From: Parasponia andersonii
Taxonomy: Eukaryota > Streptophyta > Magnoliopsida > Rosales > Cannabaceae
NCBI GenBank assembly: GCA_002914805.1
Contig: JXTB01000255.1
Coordinates: 505,516-569,515 of the forward strand
Length of the DNA: 64,000 nt
Direction: 5' to 3'
Each line of letters opens with the position of its first letter. Position 1 is the first letter of the stretch. Of this stretch, positions 47,959-61,849 are shown piece after piece. Made by a program: the position numbers and the translations under genes. Below the pieces are notes generated by a model. It ran no database searches. It was not told the DNA's origin and saw nothing but the letters and a program-made list of their open reading frames with translations.

Positions 47959-49611
47959 TGTTAGAATAATGTCCTATAAAGCAGTTTATAATTTAGACAT
48001 TATAAACAATATTTATTAGATTATTTAGTATTTATTTGTTATTAATAAATTCCATGTTATGAATTTCTATTTCATTTAATATCCTATTGATATACATATG
48101 ATGTGTATATTTATCTTATGTAAACATCTAAAAGATTCCAAGACATGAAATGAGTAATAAAGAATTATTTATACAATGAGTTCATATGTGGGAAAAATTA
48201 TATTCTTTATTTCATTATGTCTAAATTAAATTGTTCGCATTCTGCATATTGAAGATGGAATACTTTACTATGCAATAGAATGTAGTGTTATCTATTTAAT
48301 TAATGAAGTCTCTAATTATTGAAGTGAATCTTCGGATAGAAACACTAGTATGTTATAATAAAGTTATAACAGTATCGAACATGACCTAATGAATTAAAAT
48401 TTGAGGTTAAGTACTGTAACTCAAATTTCTAATTTTACTAATCGAGCACTATTGTAGAAGACCTTAATCCTAGTGATTAACGAACTTACTTTCATTTGTT
48501 TTATCTTTTTGAGTTACTAAAAGACTAGTTCCAATTTATGGTTCGAACTCCGGTATCTTAAAAGATAAGGTATATGAAATGTATAGAATATTTTTCATGA
48601 TGGACACTATGCATATGATGTTACTTTAATTTTTTTCAAGAACTTAGATAATATAAACTAGGGCCCCAGTATTCACTATGTGAATTTGACTGTGTTGATA
48701 TAAGCAGATATAAACACCATAGTCAACTATTATCCATTAGATGAAAAATGGCAACTCAAAAGTAAATATGTACTAGAGGGGTAATACAGTAATTTTACCT
48801 TACTAGTACGACATTGTATTAGGGGTATGTCTACAGGTTTAGTATATGCTAAATGGATTAAGCTAATTAATTATTAATAAGCTTCACAGAAAATAAATAA
48901 CATTTAGTCCAAGAGTTCAATATTGGGCCTATAGTGGTGTGCCCCAATATTAATGGACGAGGTCCAATCATAATTAAGAGTTAATTATGATATTGGGTAT
49001 ATGGTCTATTGAAGCTTGAGCTTTATGGATCCATCTAGTTCTCTGTCTAGCTCAAATTAAAGTCCAATAGTTATTTGACGATTAATTGAGCCCAACAAGC
49101 CCAATAAGCCAATTAGAGTTTACTAATCTCTCTATAGTTAAGAAAAAAGTTCTCTAGCAATTAGACACAAATGTTATACATGAAAACACCCCTTAAGAAG
49201 AGAGTGTCACACGCATAATAGAGAGAGAAAGAATAGAGAAAATCGGCCACCACTAGGGATTCACTGTCCTTGGTGTTTCGGCCATCCCAGAGAAATCGGT
49301 TCGAGGAGATTATCTTTTTGTATAATGCAGAGCACTTTGTTGGGAATCAAGAAGGTGATCACCCACTGGATCAATCAAACAGCTTTTCGAGAATAGACGG
49401 GAAGACGAGAAGGTTGTGGAGTGAATCCAGATATTGTTCTTATCTAGATTAAGAATTAATTTATATTAGATCACGATCCGAAACGTTGTGTAAAAAGAAA
49501 AATTTTAAACGATCAATTCTGCTATATTTCTTGATTTTACAAAACTATGGTGTTCTTGAAAATGATTTTATGAATACATTTTCTAAAAATTTATTCCAAT
49601 AAACACCAACA
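47959..49611 (+). repeat. Solo LTR of a Ty1/copia element (family C1) with perfect TSD
   Basis: 1653 bp, begins TGTTAGAATAATGTCC and ends AACACCAACA. It is bounded by an exact 5-bp duplication CTTAT (47954-47958 and 49612-49616). It aligns along its whole length, in reverse orientation, with the 1657-bp LTR at 54660-56316. No internal domain follows, so the element was reduced to a solo LTR by LTR-LTR recombination. The apparent ORF at 49270-49452 is LTR sequence. Confidence 0.9.
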
Positions 49612-49616
49612 CTTAT

Positions 49617-50763
49617 GACAAGAACTACTTGACATGGGGTCAAAGATTACTTGTTTGGCCCCAGGTCACATACTGGTTAAGTAGTACTTGACCTAGGGTA
49701 AGAACTACTTGGTCTGAAACAATACGCAACAAAAATATAAATGAGGACTTAGATGAGCAACTTTTTCGCCTTTCCGGTATGTGTTCTTTTCCCTTGTACG
49801 TACATTGGACATTTAAGACTTGCTTGGATTCACTTTCATTGTCTGTTTTCTGTTTTTTTAAATAGAAAAATGGAATTTGGAAATTTGCTTGGCAATCTTG
49901 TTTTTGTTTTTTATTTTTAAAAATTGTTACCAATAATTTCAAAAGAAGTGATAACAAAATATTTCTAATACCTTTATTTTCTTAAACAAATTTCAAAAAC
50001 AAAAAAATATACAAATATTTGTACATAAGTGCATACTATATATATGTATATATACATAAATACAAGTCGATATAACTTTCTCTCTTGTAATTTGTACTTT
50101 ATTATTTTTGAAAACAAATAATAAAATAAAGTTTGTAAAGCATGTTTCTTATTTATAAAATTTGAAAACCAAAACAAAATTTTTACTTCTATTTTCAATT
50201 AATTTAAAAAAAAAAACTAAAAGTGAATCTAAGCAAGCTCTTAAATTTTGAGAACATTACCAATTTGAAGTTTTGGAGTTAGAATACTTGTTGGATAATT
50301 ATTTGTTTGGGTGTGACTTTACTTGTGTATTAGTTATTCTAAGCCCTACGATTCTTAACCGACCATATACCATTCACTCCAGTTTTCGAGCCTAAAATCC
50401 ATCGTTTTCATCACTTTCTTAGTCTTCAAAGTTTTGTGTACTTTTTTTTTTCTTTGTTTCGCTTTCTTTGCTTATCAATTTCTAAAAATTGTTATTCTAG
50501 GTAATACATTAAACCCTGATTTGGTTGATGAGTTTTTTGTGTGGATTTGTGCAAAGAAATTCTGTTAGTTGTTTGAATTAATTTAATAAGAACTCTTGAG
50601 AAATTACGAGTGGAAAAAGGCAAGAGTGGTGAGCATATAAGAAGGTAAAAGCCAATTTGATTAAGAGTGAGACAATGAACTTGAGTGATCCATTATTCGA
50701 GTGAACCACGTGAGAGAGAGTGTGTGAGATCCTTTTTTTTTCTAACTTTGTTTTGCAGCAAAC
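49617..50763. other. Spacer; right part probably 5' leader of the gypsy fragment
   Basis: 49617-49730 has two near-copies of a TACTTGACMTRGGGT-type motif. From about 50270 the sequence looks like an untranslated retroelement leader, ending at the gag ATG at 50764. I could find no 5' LTR or PBS for the gypsy element. Confidence 0.45.
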
Positions 50764-53350
50764 ATGTCAGACAACAAGGATAAAACACCTCTAGAGAAAT
50801 ATCTGGAGTGGGTGATCCGAAGCTTCTTATGGAAGCCTTAATTGGCGAAATGAGGAGAGCGAAAAGGTGGAGATGGAGCAAGTCCATGAGCGAATGGACA
50901 GAATAGAGAACGCACATGTGGAACAACCACAAATCGCTCCTAATGTACGTAGAAGAGAGATATTTCAACCTAGAGAAGTGAGGGATGAAGATGAAGAATA
51001 CTATGGATATACTTTTGGTGATGAAGATGATCGAGATTCGATTGTCGGCAATAGGAGACACGGTAGATAGTTTAGAGGAGCTAGGAATCGGGAAGATAAT
51101 TCGTTGGGTAGCATTAAGATGAAGATTCCGTCGTTCCAAGGCAAAAATGATCTAGAAGCTTACCTTGAGTGGGAGAAGAAGGTTGAATTAGTATTTGATT
51201 GCCACAATTACTCTGAGAATAAGAAGGTATAGATAGCTACCACTGAATTTTCTGATTATGCAATTGTATGGTGGGATTAGTTAGTAATGAATAGGAGAAG
51301 AAATAGGGAGCGTCCAATAGAGACGTGGGAGGAGATGAAAATAGTGATGAGAAAGAAGTTTGTTCCAAGCTACTACTACCGGGAATTGTATAACAAATTG
51401 CAAAGTCTGAGGTAAGGTAACCGGAGTGTAGAGGAATATTATAAAGAGATGGAGGTTGCTATGATTCGAGCAAATGTAGACGAGGACCGTGAGGCTACAA
51501 TGTCCAAATTCTTGGTTGGTTTAAATCGAGAAATTGCTAATGTGATAGAACTGCAACATTACGTGGAATTAGAAGATATGGTCCACATGGCTATAAAAAT
51601 CGAGAACCAACTCAAGAAGAGGGATAGTACATGTCCAAGACAAAGTCCAAGTACATCCGCTTGGAAATCGAATCAATGGAAGAAAGATGAGAGGCAACCT
51701 ATATTTAAACCCAAAACTGAGCAAAAGCAAGAAGTGACTAGCCATGGAAGTCAAGGTAAATCCGATTCTTCTACTTCTAGGAATCATGATATCAAGTGTT
51801 TTAAATGCCAAGGTAGGGGTCACATAGCTAGTCAATGTCCAAACAAAAGAGTTATGGTGTTACGAGATGACGGTGAGATTGAAACCGAAGATGAAGATGA
51901 TACCGATCCTATGCCACCATTGGAGGATGCAGATGAAGAGAAATACCCTGCCCAAGGTGAATTGTTGGTGGCGAGGAGAGCTCTTAGTACTCAAGCTAAA
52001 GACGAAGAAGAGGTGCAACGAGAAAATATTTTTCATATTAGGTGCCATGTTCAAAACAAGGTATGTAGTATGATTATTGATGGTGATAGTTATACTAATG
52101 TTGCTAACACTACTATGGTGGAGAAATTAGGGTTGCCAACCATGAAGCATCCCCGGCCTTACAAGTTGTAATGGCTGAACAATAGTGGTGAACTGAAGGT
52201 AAAGAAACAAGTGTTAGTTTCTTTTCGTATCGGGAAATATGAAGATGAAGTCTTGTGCGATGTGATTCCGATGCAAGCTGGACACTTGTTACTGGGTCGA
52301 CCATGGCAATTTGATAGGTGATTTAAACATGATGGCATCACCAACAAGTACTCATTTGTACTTAATCAAAGAACAATTACTCTAGTTCTTTTGACGCCAA
52401 AAGAAGTTCATGAAGATCAAGTGAGGTTACAAAAAAGAGTGATCAAAAGAGAAAGAGTGAAAAAGAGAGAGAGGTCGAAGAAAAAAAGAGAGAAAAGACA
52501 ATTATAGATTCGGTCATTGAGAGAAAAACAGAGAGAAAACAAAATAATTTTAATGCAAAAGCCAAAGAAATGAAGAGAGCGATGTTTTCAAATCAGACGA
52601 TGATTGTACTCTTGTACAAGGAGGCATTTTTAAACACTAATGATCTTGACCTTGTTTTGCATAGTTCTGTTATTTCTCTCTTGCAGGAATTTGGTGATAT
52701 TTTCCCTGATAAAATTCCTAGTGGATTACCACCAATCCGAATGATAGAGTATCGAATTGACTTCGTGCACGATGCCATCATTCCAGATCATCCAGCCTAT
52801 AGGAGTAACCCCAAGGAGGCAATGGAACTACAAAGATAGGTTGATGAAGAAAAGATTCGTGCTATCCAAGAATGGCCAAGTCCAATAAGCATAAATTTAG
52901 GTATTGGCGCAGCTCTTATGCAAGAAGGACGACCAATTACATATTTTAGTAAGAAACTAAGTAGGACTGCTTTAAACTACCCTACTTATTATAAAGAAAT
53001 GTATGCATTGATTCGAGATTCGGAAACATGGCAAAATTACCTTTGGCCTAAAGAGTTCGTGATTTGCACCGATCATGAGTCCTTGAAGCAACTTAAAGGT
53101 CAGCACAAGTTGAATAAGAGGCTTGCATGATGGGTGGAATTTATTGAGACATTTGCATACGTGATCTGATATAAACAAAGCGAAGATTTGAGAACAAATC
53201 CTTTTCAAGAGGAGGGGAATGATGAGGATATAGCAATCACGAGAGTATGGAATGCGGATCCTATCCAAGTTCACATTGGTCCAGTTACAAGAGCACATGC
53301 AAAAAATTCCAAAATGTATTAAGTGGATTGATTCAAGGGATTTGGGTTTA
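50764..53350 (+). pseudogene. Ty3/gypsy gag-pol, internally deleted and decayed
   Basis: Gag starts MSDNKDKTPLEKYLEW and includes MKIPSFQGKNDLEAYLEWEK, a PIETWEEMKIVMRKKFVP block and the CCHC zinc knuckle CFKCQGRGHIASQC (about 51795-51840). Protease follows with the region around SMIIDGDSYTNVA (DSG-type site, here DGD) at about 52070. The RT starts with DIFPDKIPSGLPPIR, but the sequence jumps after MELQR to [15 protein letters not shown] and then RNase H ([29 protein letters not shown]). The RT core with its YxDD box, and all of integrase, are missing. The end has the typical DLRTNPFQEEGNDED and GPVTRAHAK tail. Stops occur at several places. Not autonomous. Confidence 0.9.
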
Positions 53351-54659
53351 GGCTTGCACGTGAAGGCCCATTAATAGAGATGAACGAATTTCTAAGGCCT
53401 TAACAAACTTGATTCAAGTTCAAGAAAGTCCATAGGTGCATATGAAAGGGAAATCTGATATGTAAAGACTTGAACGTCAAGTCCTAGCTTACTTTCCTAT
53501 TTTAGTTATTAGTTTCTCAAAATGATTTATTTGCTTGTTTTCTTTTCTTTAGTGGTGTGTAATAGGCTGAAAATTAAGGGAATAAAATCAGATTTCCTAC
53601 CATGTAATTAGGGACGAATTTAGGTTAGCTATTAGGGTCATTTTCTTACTTTCCTTTTCTAATTTTGGGTAAGTTACCTTAGGCGTTTTTTAGGATGTTT
53701 TTGGACTGAAAATTTCGTGGCCCTTGGCCTATATATTGAACACTTTTCATTCAATAAGAGCATATTACAATTCATTAAAATTTGAGATCAATTTCTCTTT
53801 GGTACTTTGAGAACTTATTCGAACTTATCAAATTTCTCTATGGCGTTCATCCTTTGACTTATCAATCGAGTTCTTCATCATTGATTGTGGCGTCTTCCTT
53901 ATACCAAGGTTCATATCTCTTTATAGGTGTTGGGTCGAGGCTTTCCATCCGAATCTGATTATAGAACGGTCCTAGGCATCCTTCGTATTTCGGGTTTCAT
54001 CACAAGTTAGCGAGGTTCGTATCACATGATTTCTTTTCCATGAGTTGTCTACTTTTAGAAAATAATTTTTTTTCTTACTTTGCTTTTGATACTTTGAATA
54101 AGTTTTGAGTGTTGTTAAGATGAGATGAGTTAATATTGATGATGAATATAGTTATTTTGTGTTCTCTTAAGTCTTTTAACATGTAATTCATTGAGATTAT
54201 CCTTGTACTTGACTCGCATTAATTGAATCTTATTCTTGATTCTATATATTTGAGTACGATAATCATGATCACTTGACTCTTTGAGCTTTTGGAGAAAACT
54301 TGTGTGTAGTAGACAGTCATTGATATCTCATGAACTCTAGAAACCCATTTGAGTGAAGCATAAGACGAAATTTTATGTTACGTGTCACAGGAGAAATAAT
54401 TTAGGCCATCTTTAGACCATTTGAGCCTTTCAAGCTAACCTTGATATATTATCATTCTAGTATACTCACTTTGAGCCTGTTTATACCTTTTGTTTTCTAC
54501 CACATTTTAGTCAAATCAAAATAATGACCACCAACCTTCATCCTTTATGTATGTTGATTGTTTTAAAAGGTTAATTTATGTTATGTTTATGTTTGGAGGA
54601 AGGATAGTACTGTGAAGTATTGAAAGAAAAAGCAAAAAAAAAAAAGAAAAAGGAATAAT
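53351..54659. other. Probable 3' LTR region of the gypsy element, then spacer
   Basis: It follows the gypsy tail directly and has an LTR-promoter-like block (CTATATATTGAACAC near 53729 and a TCAATAAGAG string near 53751). It cannot be confirmed as an LTR because no second copy is in the window. No gene. Confidence 0.4.
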
Positions 54660-56316
54660 TGCAGGTGTTAGCTGGAATAAATTTTCGGAAAATATTTTCA
54701 TAAAATCATTTTCAAGAATACCATAGTTTTGTAAAATCAAGAAACGCAGCTGAATCGGTCATTTAAAATTTTTCTTTTATAAAACGTTTCAAATCGTGAT
54801 CTAACATAAATTAACTCTTGATCTAGACAAGAACAATACCCGGATTCACTCCATAATCTTCTCGTCTTCCCGTCTATTCTCGAAAGCCGTTTGATTGATC
54901 TGGTGGATGGTCACCTTATTGATTCCCAACAAAGAGATTTGCAGATGAACAAAAAGACAATCTCCTCGAACCAATTTCTCCGGGATGGCCGAAACACCAA
55001 GGACAGTAAATCCCTGGTGGCCGATTTTCTCTGCTCTCTCTCTCTCTCTCTCTCTATTATGCGTGTGACACTTTCCTTTTTTTAGAGTGTTTCACATGTA
55101 ACACTTGTATAGATATGTTAGAGAACTTTTCTCTTAGCTATAGAGAGATTAGTAAACCCTAATAGGCTTATTGGGCTTGTTGGGCTCAACTGATCATCAA
55201 ATAACTATTGGGCTTTAATTTGAGCTATACAGGGGGCCAAATGGATCCATAAAGCCTAAGCTCCAATAGACCATATACCCAATATCATAATTAACTCTTA
55301 ATTATGATTGAGCCTTGTCCATTAATATTGGGACACATCACTATAGGCCCAATATTGAACTCTTGGACTAAATGTCATTTATTTTTCTGTGAAGCTTATT
55401 AATAATTAATTAGCTTGATCCATTTAGCATATACTATACCTATAGACATGCCCCTAATGAATACCATACTAGTAGGGTAAAATTACCGTATTACCCCTCT
55501 AGTACATATTTACCTTTGAGTTGCCATTTTTCATCTAATGGATAATAGTTGACTATGGTGTTTGTATATGCTTATACCAACACAGTCAAATTCATATAGT
55601 GAATACCGAGGCCATGGTTTATATTATCCAAGTACTTGAAAAAACTCAAAGTGACATCATATGCATGATATCCATCATGAAAAATATTCTACACATTTCA
55701 TATACCTTATCTTCCAAGATACCGGAGTTCGAACTATAAATCAGAACTAGTCCTTTAGTAACTCAAAAAGATAAAACATATGAAAGTAAGTTCGTTAATC
55801 ACTAAGATTAAGGTCTTCTACGATAGTGCTCGATTAGTAAAATTAGAATTTGAATTACGGCACTTAACCTCAAATTCTAATTAACTAGATCATGCTCAAT
55901 ATTGTTATAACTTTCTTAGAACATACTAGTGTTTCTATCCGAAGACTCACTTCGATAATTTGAGACTTCATTAATTAAATAGATAACACTACATTCTATG
56001 GCATAGTAAAGTATTCCATCTTCAATATGCAGAATGTGAACAATTTAATTTAGACATAATGAAATAAAGAATATAATGTCTCCCACTTATGAACTTATCA
56101 TACGAATAATTCTTTATTACTCATTTTATGTCTTGGAATCTTTTAAATGTTTGCATAAGACAAATATACACATCATATATATATATCAATGGGACATAAA
56201 TGAAATAGAAATTCATAACATAGAATTTATTAATAACAAATAGATACTAAATAATCCAATAAATATTATTTATAATGTCTAAATAATAAACTGCTTTATA
56301 GGACATTATTTCAACA
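54660..56316 (-). repeat. 3' LTR of the copia element
   Basis: 1657 bp. Read on the minus strand it starts TGTTGAAATAATGTCC and ends CACCTGCA. It contains a CT microsatellite at about 55028-55053. Confidence 0.9.
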
Positions 56317-56327
56317 ATTTCCCACTT
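56317..56327 (-). promoter_or_regulatory. Polypurine tract of the copia element
   Basis: Minus strand CCAAGTGGGAAAT directly precedes the LTR start TGTTG, as is usual for plant copia elements. Confidence 0.8.
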
Positions 56328-56332
56328 GGCCT

Positions 56333-59300
56333 TTAAAGTAGATGTGACATATCACGTAGTCTCATTCCTTCTAGGTGGTCCTCAAATACTTTGGTAATCA
56401 AAGATATGGTAAAAGGATCAGCAAGATTCTCTGCAGGCGCTATCTTACTCACTATCATGTCTCATCTTTGAACAATTTCTCTGAATACATGATATTTCCT
56501 CTCTATGTGTTTCCCCTCTTGTGGCTTCTGGGCTCTCTGGAGTTAGCAACTGCTTTACTGTTATCACAATAAAGTGTCATAGGTTGCTGTACTCCAGGTA
56601 CTACCTCAAGATCCAAAAAGAAATTACGAAGCCAGACCGCCTCTTTAGCTGCTTCAGAAGCCGCCACATATTCGACCTTCATAGTTGAATCCACAACACA
56701 AGATTACTTGATACTCTTCCATATAATGGCTCCACCACCAAGGGTAAAGACTGAACCAGAGGTTGATATTCTAGAGTCTTTATCAGATTGAATATCTGAA
56801 TCAGTATATCCAACAGGTGTTAGATCTTCTCCAGAGTATACAAGCATATGATTTCTAGTTCTCCGAAGATACTTTAGAATATGCTTAACTACACCCCAAT
56901 GTTCTGGTCTTGGATTGGATTGATAATGACTTACAATCCCAACAGCATAATAAATATCTGGTCTTATACAAAGCATGGCATATATGAGACTGTCCACTGC
57001 CGAAGCATAAATAATATTTCTCATCTGTTCCATATCTTTTTCTGTCTTAGGAGAATTCTCATTAAATAGAGTAATTCTTTTACGAAAAGGTATTAAACTT
57101 TACTTATAATTATGCATTGCAAATCTTACTAGTATTTTATCTACATATGAAGCTTATGATAAAGCTATGTGTTTGTTATTTCTATCTCATAAAATTTGTA
57201 TTCCTAGAACATAGCAAGCTTCACCTAAGTCCTTCGTATCAAACTGTTGTGCTAACTAGACTTTCACTGATGATAATGATCCAACATCATTCCCAATTAT
57301 TAGAATATCATCAACAGACAGTACCAGAAAAATCATTTTGTTATCCTAAATTCTTTTATAGACACAAGGTTCATCTATGTTTCGTTCAAAACTATAAGAC
57401 TTAATTGCTTCATCAAATCTTATGTTCCATGATCTAGATGTTTGCTTGAGTCCATAAATAGATCTCTTAAGTTCACAAACTTTTCTTTCTTGACCATTTT
57501 CAATGAATCCCTCTGGTTGTATCATATAGATACGTTCATCAAGATTGTCATTCAGGAATACAGTCTTGACGTCCATTTGCCATATCTCATAATCAAGAGA
57601 TGCAGCGATGGATAAGAGTATGCGAATAGACTTGATAGTAGCTACAGGAGAGAAGGTTTCTTCATAATCGATACCTTCTTTCTGTATATAACCCTTTGCA
57701 ACTAACCTTGCCTTGAAAGTCTCCACTTTCCCGTCTATTCTTTTCTTTCTCTTATAGACCGACTTACACCCAATGGATTTTATCCCTTCAGGTGGATCTA
57801 CAAGTTCCCAGACTTTATTAGAGTACATGAACTATATTTTAGATTCCATTGCCTTTTGCCAGAAATCTTTATCAACATCATCCATTGCTTCATTGTAGGT
57901 GTAAGGATCAGATTCTTAGTCACAAGACTCTCCTATTCCCAAGTATCTTTCAGATTGTCTCATAACTCTCCCACTACGACGAGGATCCGATGTTTGTTCA
58001 GTTTCAAGTGATTTATCTTTTCTAAGTATTTTCTCTATCTTATCTTCTATAGATGGGCTGATAACATCATCAGTTAATTTTTCTAGAACTAACTTACTTT
58101 TGGGCTTGAAATCTTTCATATAGTTTTCTTCCAAGAAAGTAGTATTTATACTTACAAACACTTTCTTTTCTGCAGTACTATAGAAATAATACGCTCTAGT
58201 TCCTTTTGGGTAACCTACAAATAGACACAATTTAGATCGTGATTCCAACTTAGTCGTTTCCCTTTCAACACATATGCTGGATAACCCCAAATTGGATATG
58301 ACGCAAACTAAGTTTATGTCCTTTCCATACTTCAAATGGAGTCTTAGGGACTGACTTAAAAAGAACTCTATTCAGCAGGTATATAACAGTTTCTAAGGCA
58401 TAACCCCAAAAAGATGCGGGTAATTGTAAATAACTGAGCATCGACCTAACCATATCCAAAAGTGTCATATTTCTTCTTTCAGCAACACCATTTAGTTAAG
58501 GTGTACCAGGTGCTGTGAGTTGGGATAGGATCCCATTGTCTATGAGAAATTCAAAGAATTCTCCAGAGAGGTATTCACCACCTCGATCAGATCAAAGGGT
58601 CTTTATGTTCTTTAGTAACTGCTTTTCAGTTTCCGCTTTGAATTCTCTGAACTTTTCAAAAGAATCCAATTTGTGTTGCATTAGATAAACATAACCAAAT
58701 ATAGAATAATCATCCGTAAACGTAATAAAGTATTCAAATTCTCCTCGTGCTTGAATATTCAAGGGCCCATAGACATCAGCATATACTAACTCAAGACATT
58801 CTTGAACTCTAAGATCTTTTCTAGTAAATGGTCTTTTAGTCATTTTACCTTCCAGACAAGATTCACAATTTGATAATGGTTTGACTTTAACGAACTTAGA
58901 GGTCCATCATAGACTAACCTTTGAATTCTGTTTAGGTTAATATGACCGAGTCTCAAATGCCAGAGATAAGTTTTATCATTATTATTCACTTTCACTTTCT
59001 TATGTTTAGATTCTATATGTTCAGAAACGTTTTCAAGATTGTGCAATGAGATACTTTTAGGTTAAAATAAAGAAGAGATTACTCTTATTAGTACTAGTGC
59101 AGATAAGACTTTTGTTCTTTCTAATAGAAACTTTATTATCAAAATGAACAGAACAACCTTGTCTTATTAAACAGGAAACAGAAATCAAATTCCGTTTAAA
59201 TACCGGAATATAATAACAATTCTTTATTTTTAAAAATCTAAAATCATTGAAATTCAAAATAATATCTCCCATTGCATGAGCTTCAACTATTGAGCTATCT

Positions 59301-60325
59301 CCCAAGCGCAATGTGAACTCTTCACTAGCGAACTTCCTAGTTTCTTTGAACCCCTGCAACGTATTACAAACATTGTCAGTGGCTCCTGAATCTATGATCC
59401 AAGAATCGATAGAATCAACCACATGACAAGCCTCAATGAATAATAAATTGTCATTACCTTGTTTGTTCTTGCCGTTGTCCTTTTCCTTTTTTAAGCGCTA
59501 GGTAAGTTTTACAGTTCCTCTTCCAATGTCTATCCTCACCACAGTGGAAACATTTTCCCTTTGGTTTGGCATCCTTCTTGGTCTTTTTTTTCTTTGGAGC
59601 CAGAGAAACATGAGTCTTTTTCTTCCCCTTACATTTGCCTTTCGACTCAGGTTTGGAAGAACTAGCTTGAGCTACATTAGCCTCAGTTGACCCCGACTTA
59701 TTCTTCTTAAGAATATTTTCTGTTATTTGTAGATCTTTCATCAGGCCAGTAAGAGTATAATCCTTTCACCGAATCTCATGATCAATCTTAAATTAATTGA
59801 AAGTGTCTAACAATGTGTTCAAAACCATGTCAATTTGGGTGTCACAATCAATTTCAACTCCAAGGAGTTCTAGTTCGTTGAGGTTTGCGATGACTTTCAT
59901 CATATGTTCCCGAATTGGAGTACCCTTCTTTTGACGAAGATTCATAAATGCACTTGTAGCCTCATTTCTAACTTGACGAACATTTCGTCAACACTCAGCA
60001 TAATGTCAACAACAGTATCCATCGCACGATGTTGTTGTTGCAATATATTGCTCATTGAGCCAAGTATATAGTACTTAGCCATCTCATCGGATTGCTTTCA
60101 CTTATCATATAAGTTTCTTTCATCGTTGGTGGATTTCTCAGTTGGCTGAGTAGGACATGGAGTGGTGAGAACCCACTTATGTTTGTTAGCAGTAAGCATT
60201 ATGTCTAGGTTATGTTTCCAGTCTACATAGTTTTCACCGTCCAGCTTGTTTTGTGTCAGTAAAGTGGATAAGAGATTAAGTGCTATATCTACTGAAAAAT
60301 AAATAAATATTTCACGTATAAGCAA
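56333..60325 (-). pseudogene. Copia gag-pol polyprotein, broken by stops and frameshifts
   Basis: Read on the minus strand from 60325. Gag: NKLDGENYVDWKHNLDIML. CCHC knuckle: CFHCGEDRHWKRNC (about 59530). Protease: SWIIDSGATDNVC (about 59400). GAG-pre-integrase: LWHLRLGHINLNRIQRL (about 58950). Integrase: LVYADVYGPLNIQARG and FITFTDDYSIFGYVYLM (about 58800-58680), then [36 protein letters not shown] (about 57700), QMDVKTVFLNDNLDERIYM and KRSIYGLKQTSRSW. RNase H: PVGYTDSDIQSDKDSRIS and LYCDNSKAVANS (about 56800-56550). The C-terminus HLEGMRLRDM ends at TAA 56335. The intervening stops and frameshifts make it non-coding today. Confidence 0.93.
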
Positions 60326-61849
60326 ATATCATTTATTATGTTTCGAATAATTAACATAAAGTATTTAAGCATACAATATGTAAGTGAATTATCCCTAAGA
60401 CTATCACTTATATTCATGGTAATTTAACCTACCACTAATTACAAGCCTCCTACGGGAAGTCATGCAATCAGCAAGTCAAACTGAAACAATTTCAATTAGT
60501 AAATAAACAAATAACTCTTATGCCATATTTCTAACTACCATTCTCTTTGGTCCTCTAATCGACTAATAAGAACTCTTATGGGAGGATATTAATGCTTCGA
60601 GTTGAGTGTTTAACTATTGTTTCGGTAACTAAGCTTTCTATATAAGACCGTCTCCTATGGGCGATCAGCCTCATATAGTTTACTTAGTACCTTATCCTTA
60701 GAAGCTCATTTCGAGTATTACCAGACGAAAAACTCTCCAACAGGAGCTCAGTAAGATTCTGAGGTAAGGCTCATCCTAATACATAACGAACCAACAATGG
60801 AGACCATAGGTATCACATACCTTCTCCCACTCAATATTTTATAATAAGAGATTTATAGATTTTACCCAGTTATCTAACTAGTTTAGTAACCTAAAATCAA
60901 TTATGTAAGCATGTTCATATTTGCATGAAAGTAGCTCTAATTTTCTATATGTTATGTTACTAAAGATCATGTAATAATACTTAATTATTAGGCATGCATG
61001 CAACATTATTCTAATAATATCAAAGTAGTAAGCAGATTAATAATTAATTATTAATGATTTATTAATTTCTGGTAATTTAAAATTATTTAATATTTAAATA
61101 ATTCTAATTGATAGGATGATGTTAAATATTTAAATATTGAAGATCATAATTAAAATTTAAATTAGAATAAATTTTCACAAAATCTAATCAGTTTAAATAA
61201 AAGATTTAACTAATTAAATCTTCTTAAATATCTCAAATTTAAATTTTAAACTTTTGAAATCTTAATTTGAATTTAATTTATTTAAATATCTCCCATTATC
61301 TTATCCTATCCGATTTAAATTCAAAATTCAAATCAATATCTAATCTCATTAGATATCTACCAACCATAAATTCAAATTTGAAGATTTGAAAAGAAATTCT
61401 GATTTAAATTTAAATTTTAAATCTTCATAAAATTCGAAATTTAAGAGATAGAAGATTTTAGAAATAAAATCTCCTACAATATCTCTAATTTGAATTTAAA
61501 CAAATTTAAAAGTCAAAAATAGATTACTAACTATCATATAATCAGTTTTTAAAAAATATCTATTCAAATTTGAATTTAAAATTAAAAGGATATTATCTCA
61601 TAATATCTAATTTTTAAAATTTCTATTTTAAAATATCTCTAATTATTAAAATAATAATTAAGATATTATGGATATCAATCATATCTACAATTCAAATTAA
61701 AATATCCTATTATTTAAATTTCAAAAATTCAAATTTAATAAGGATTTTAAAATTTTGAATTTAAAATTTAATCTATCAGTTTTCATAAAACTATAGATAA
61801 ATTAAATTAATTTAAAATGTGAATAATTAAAATTATGGCCAGAAATACG

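Noticed and set aside
49270-49452. 60-codon ORF (MVFRPSQRNRFEE start) also seen near 62815-63021
   Set aside because: Occurs in each copia LTR copy; part of the LTR and not conserved as a frame.
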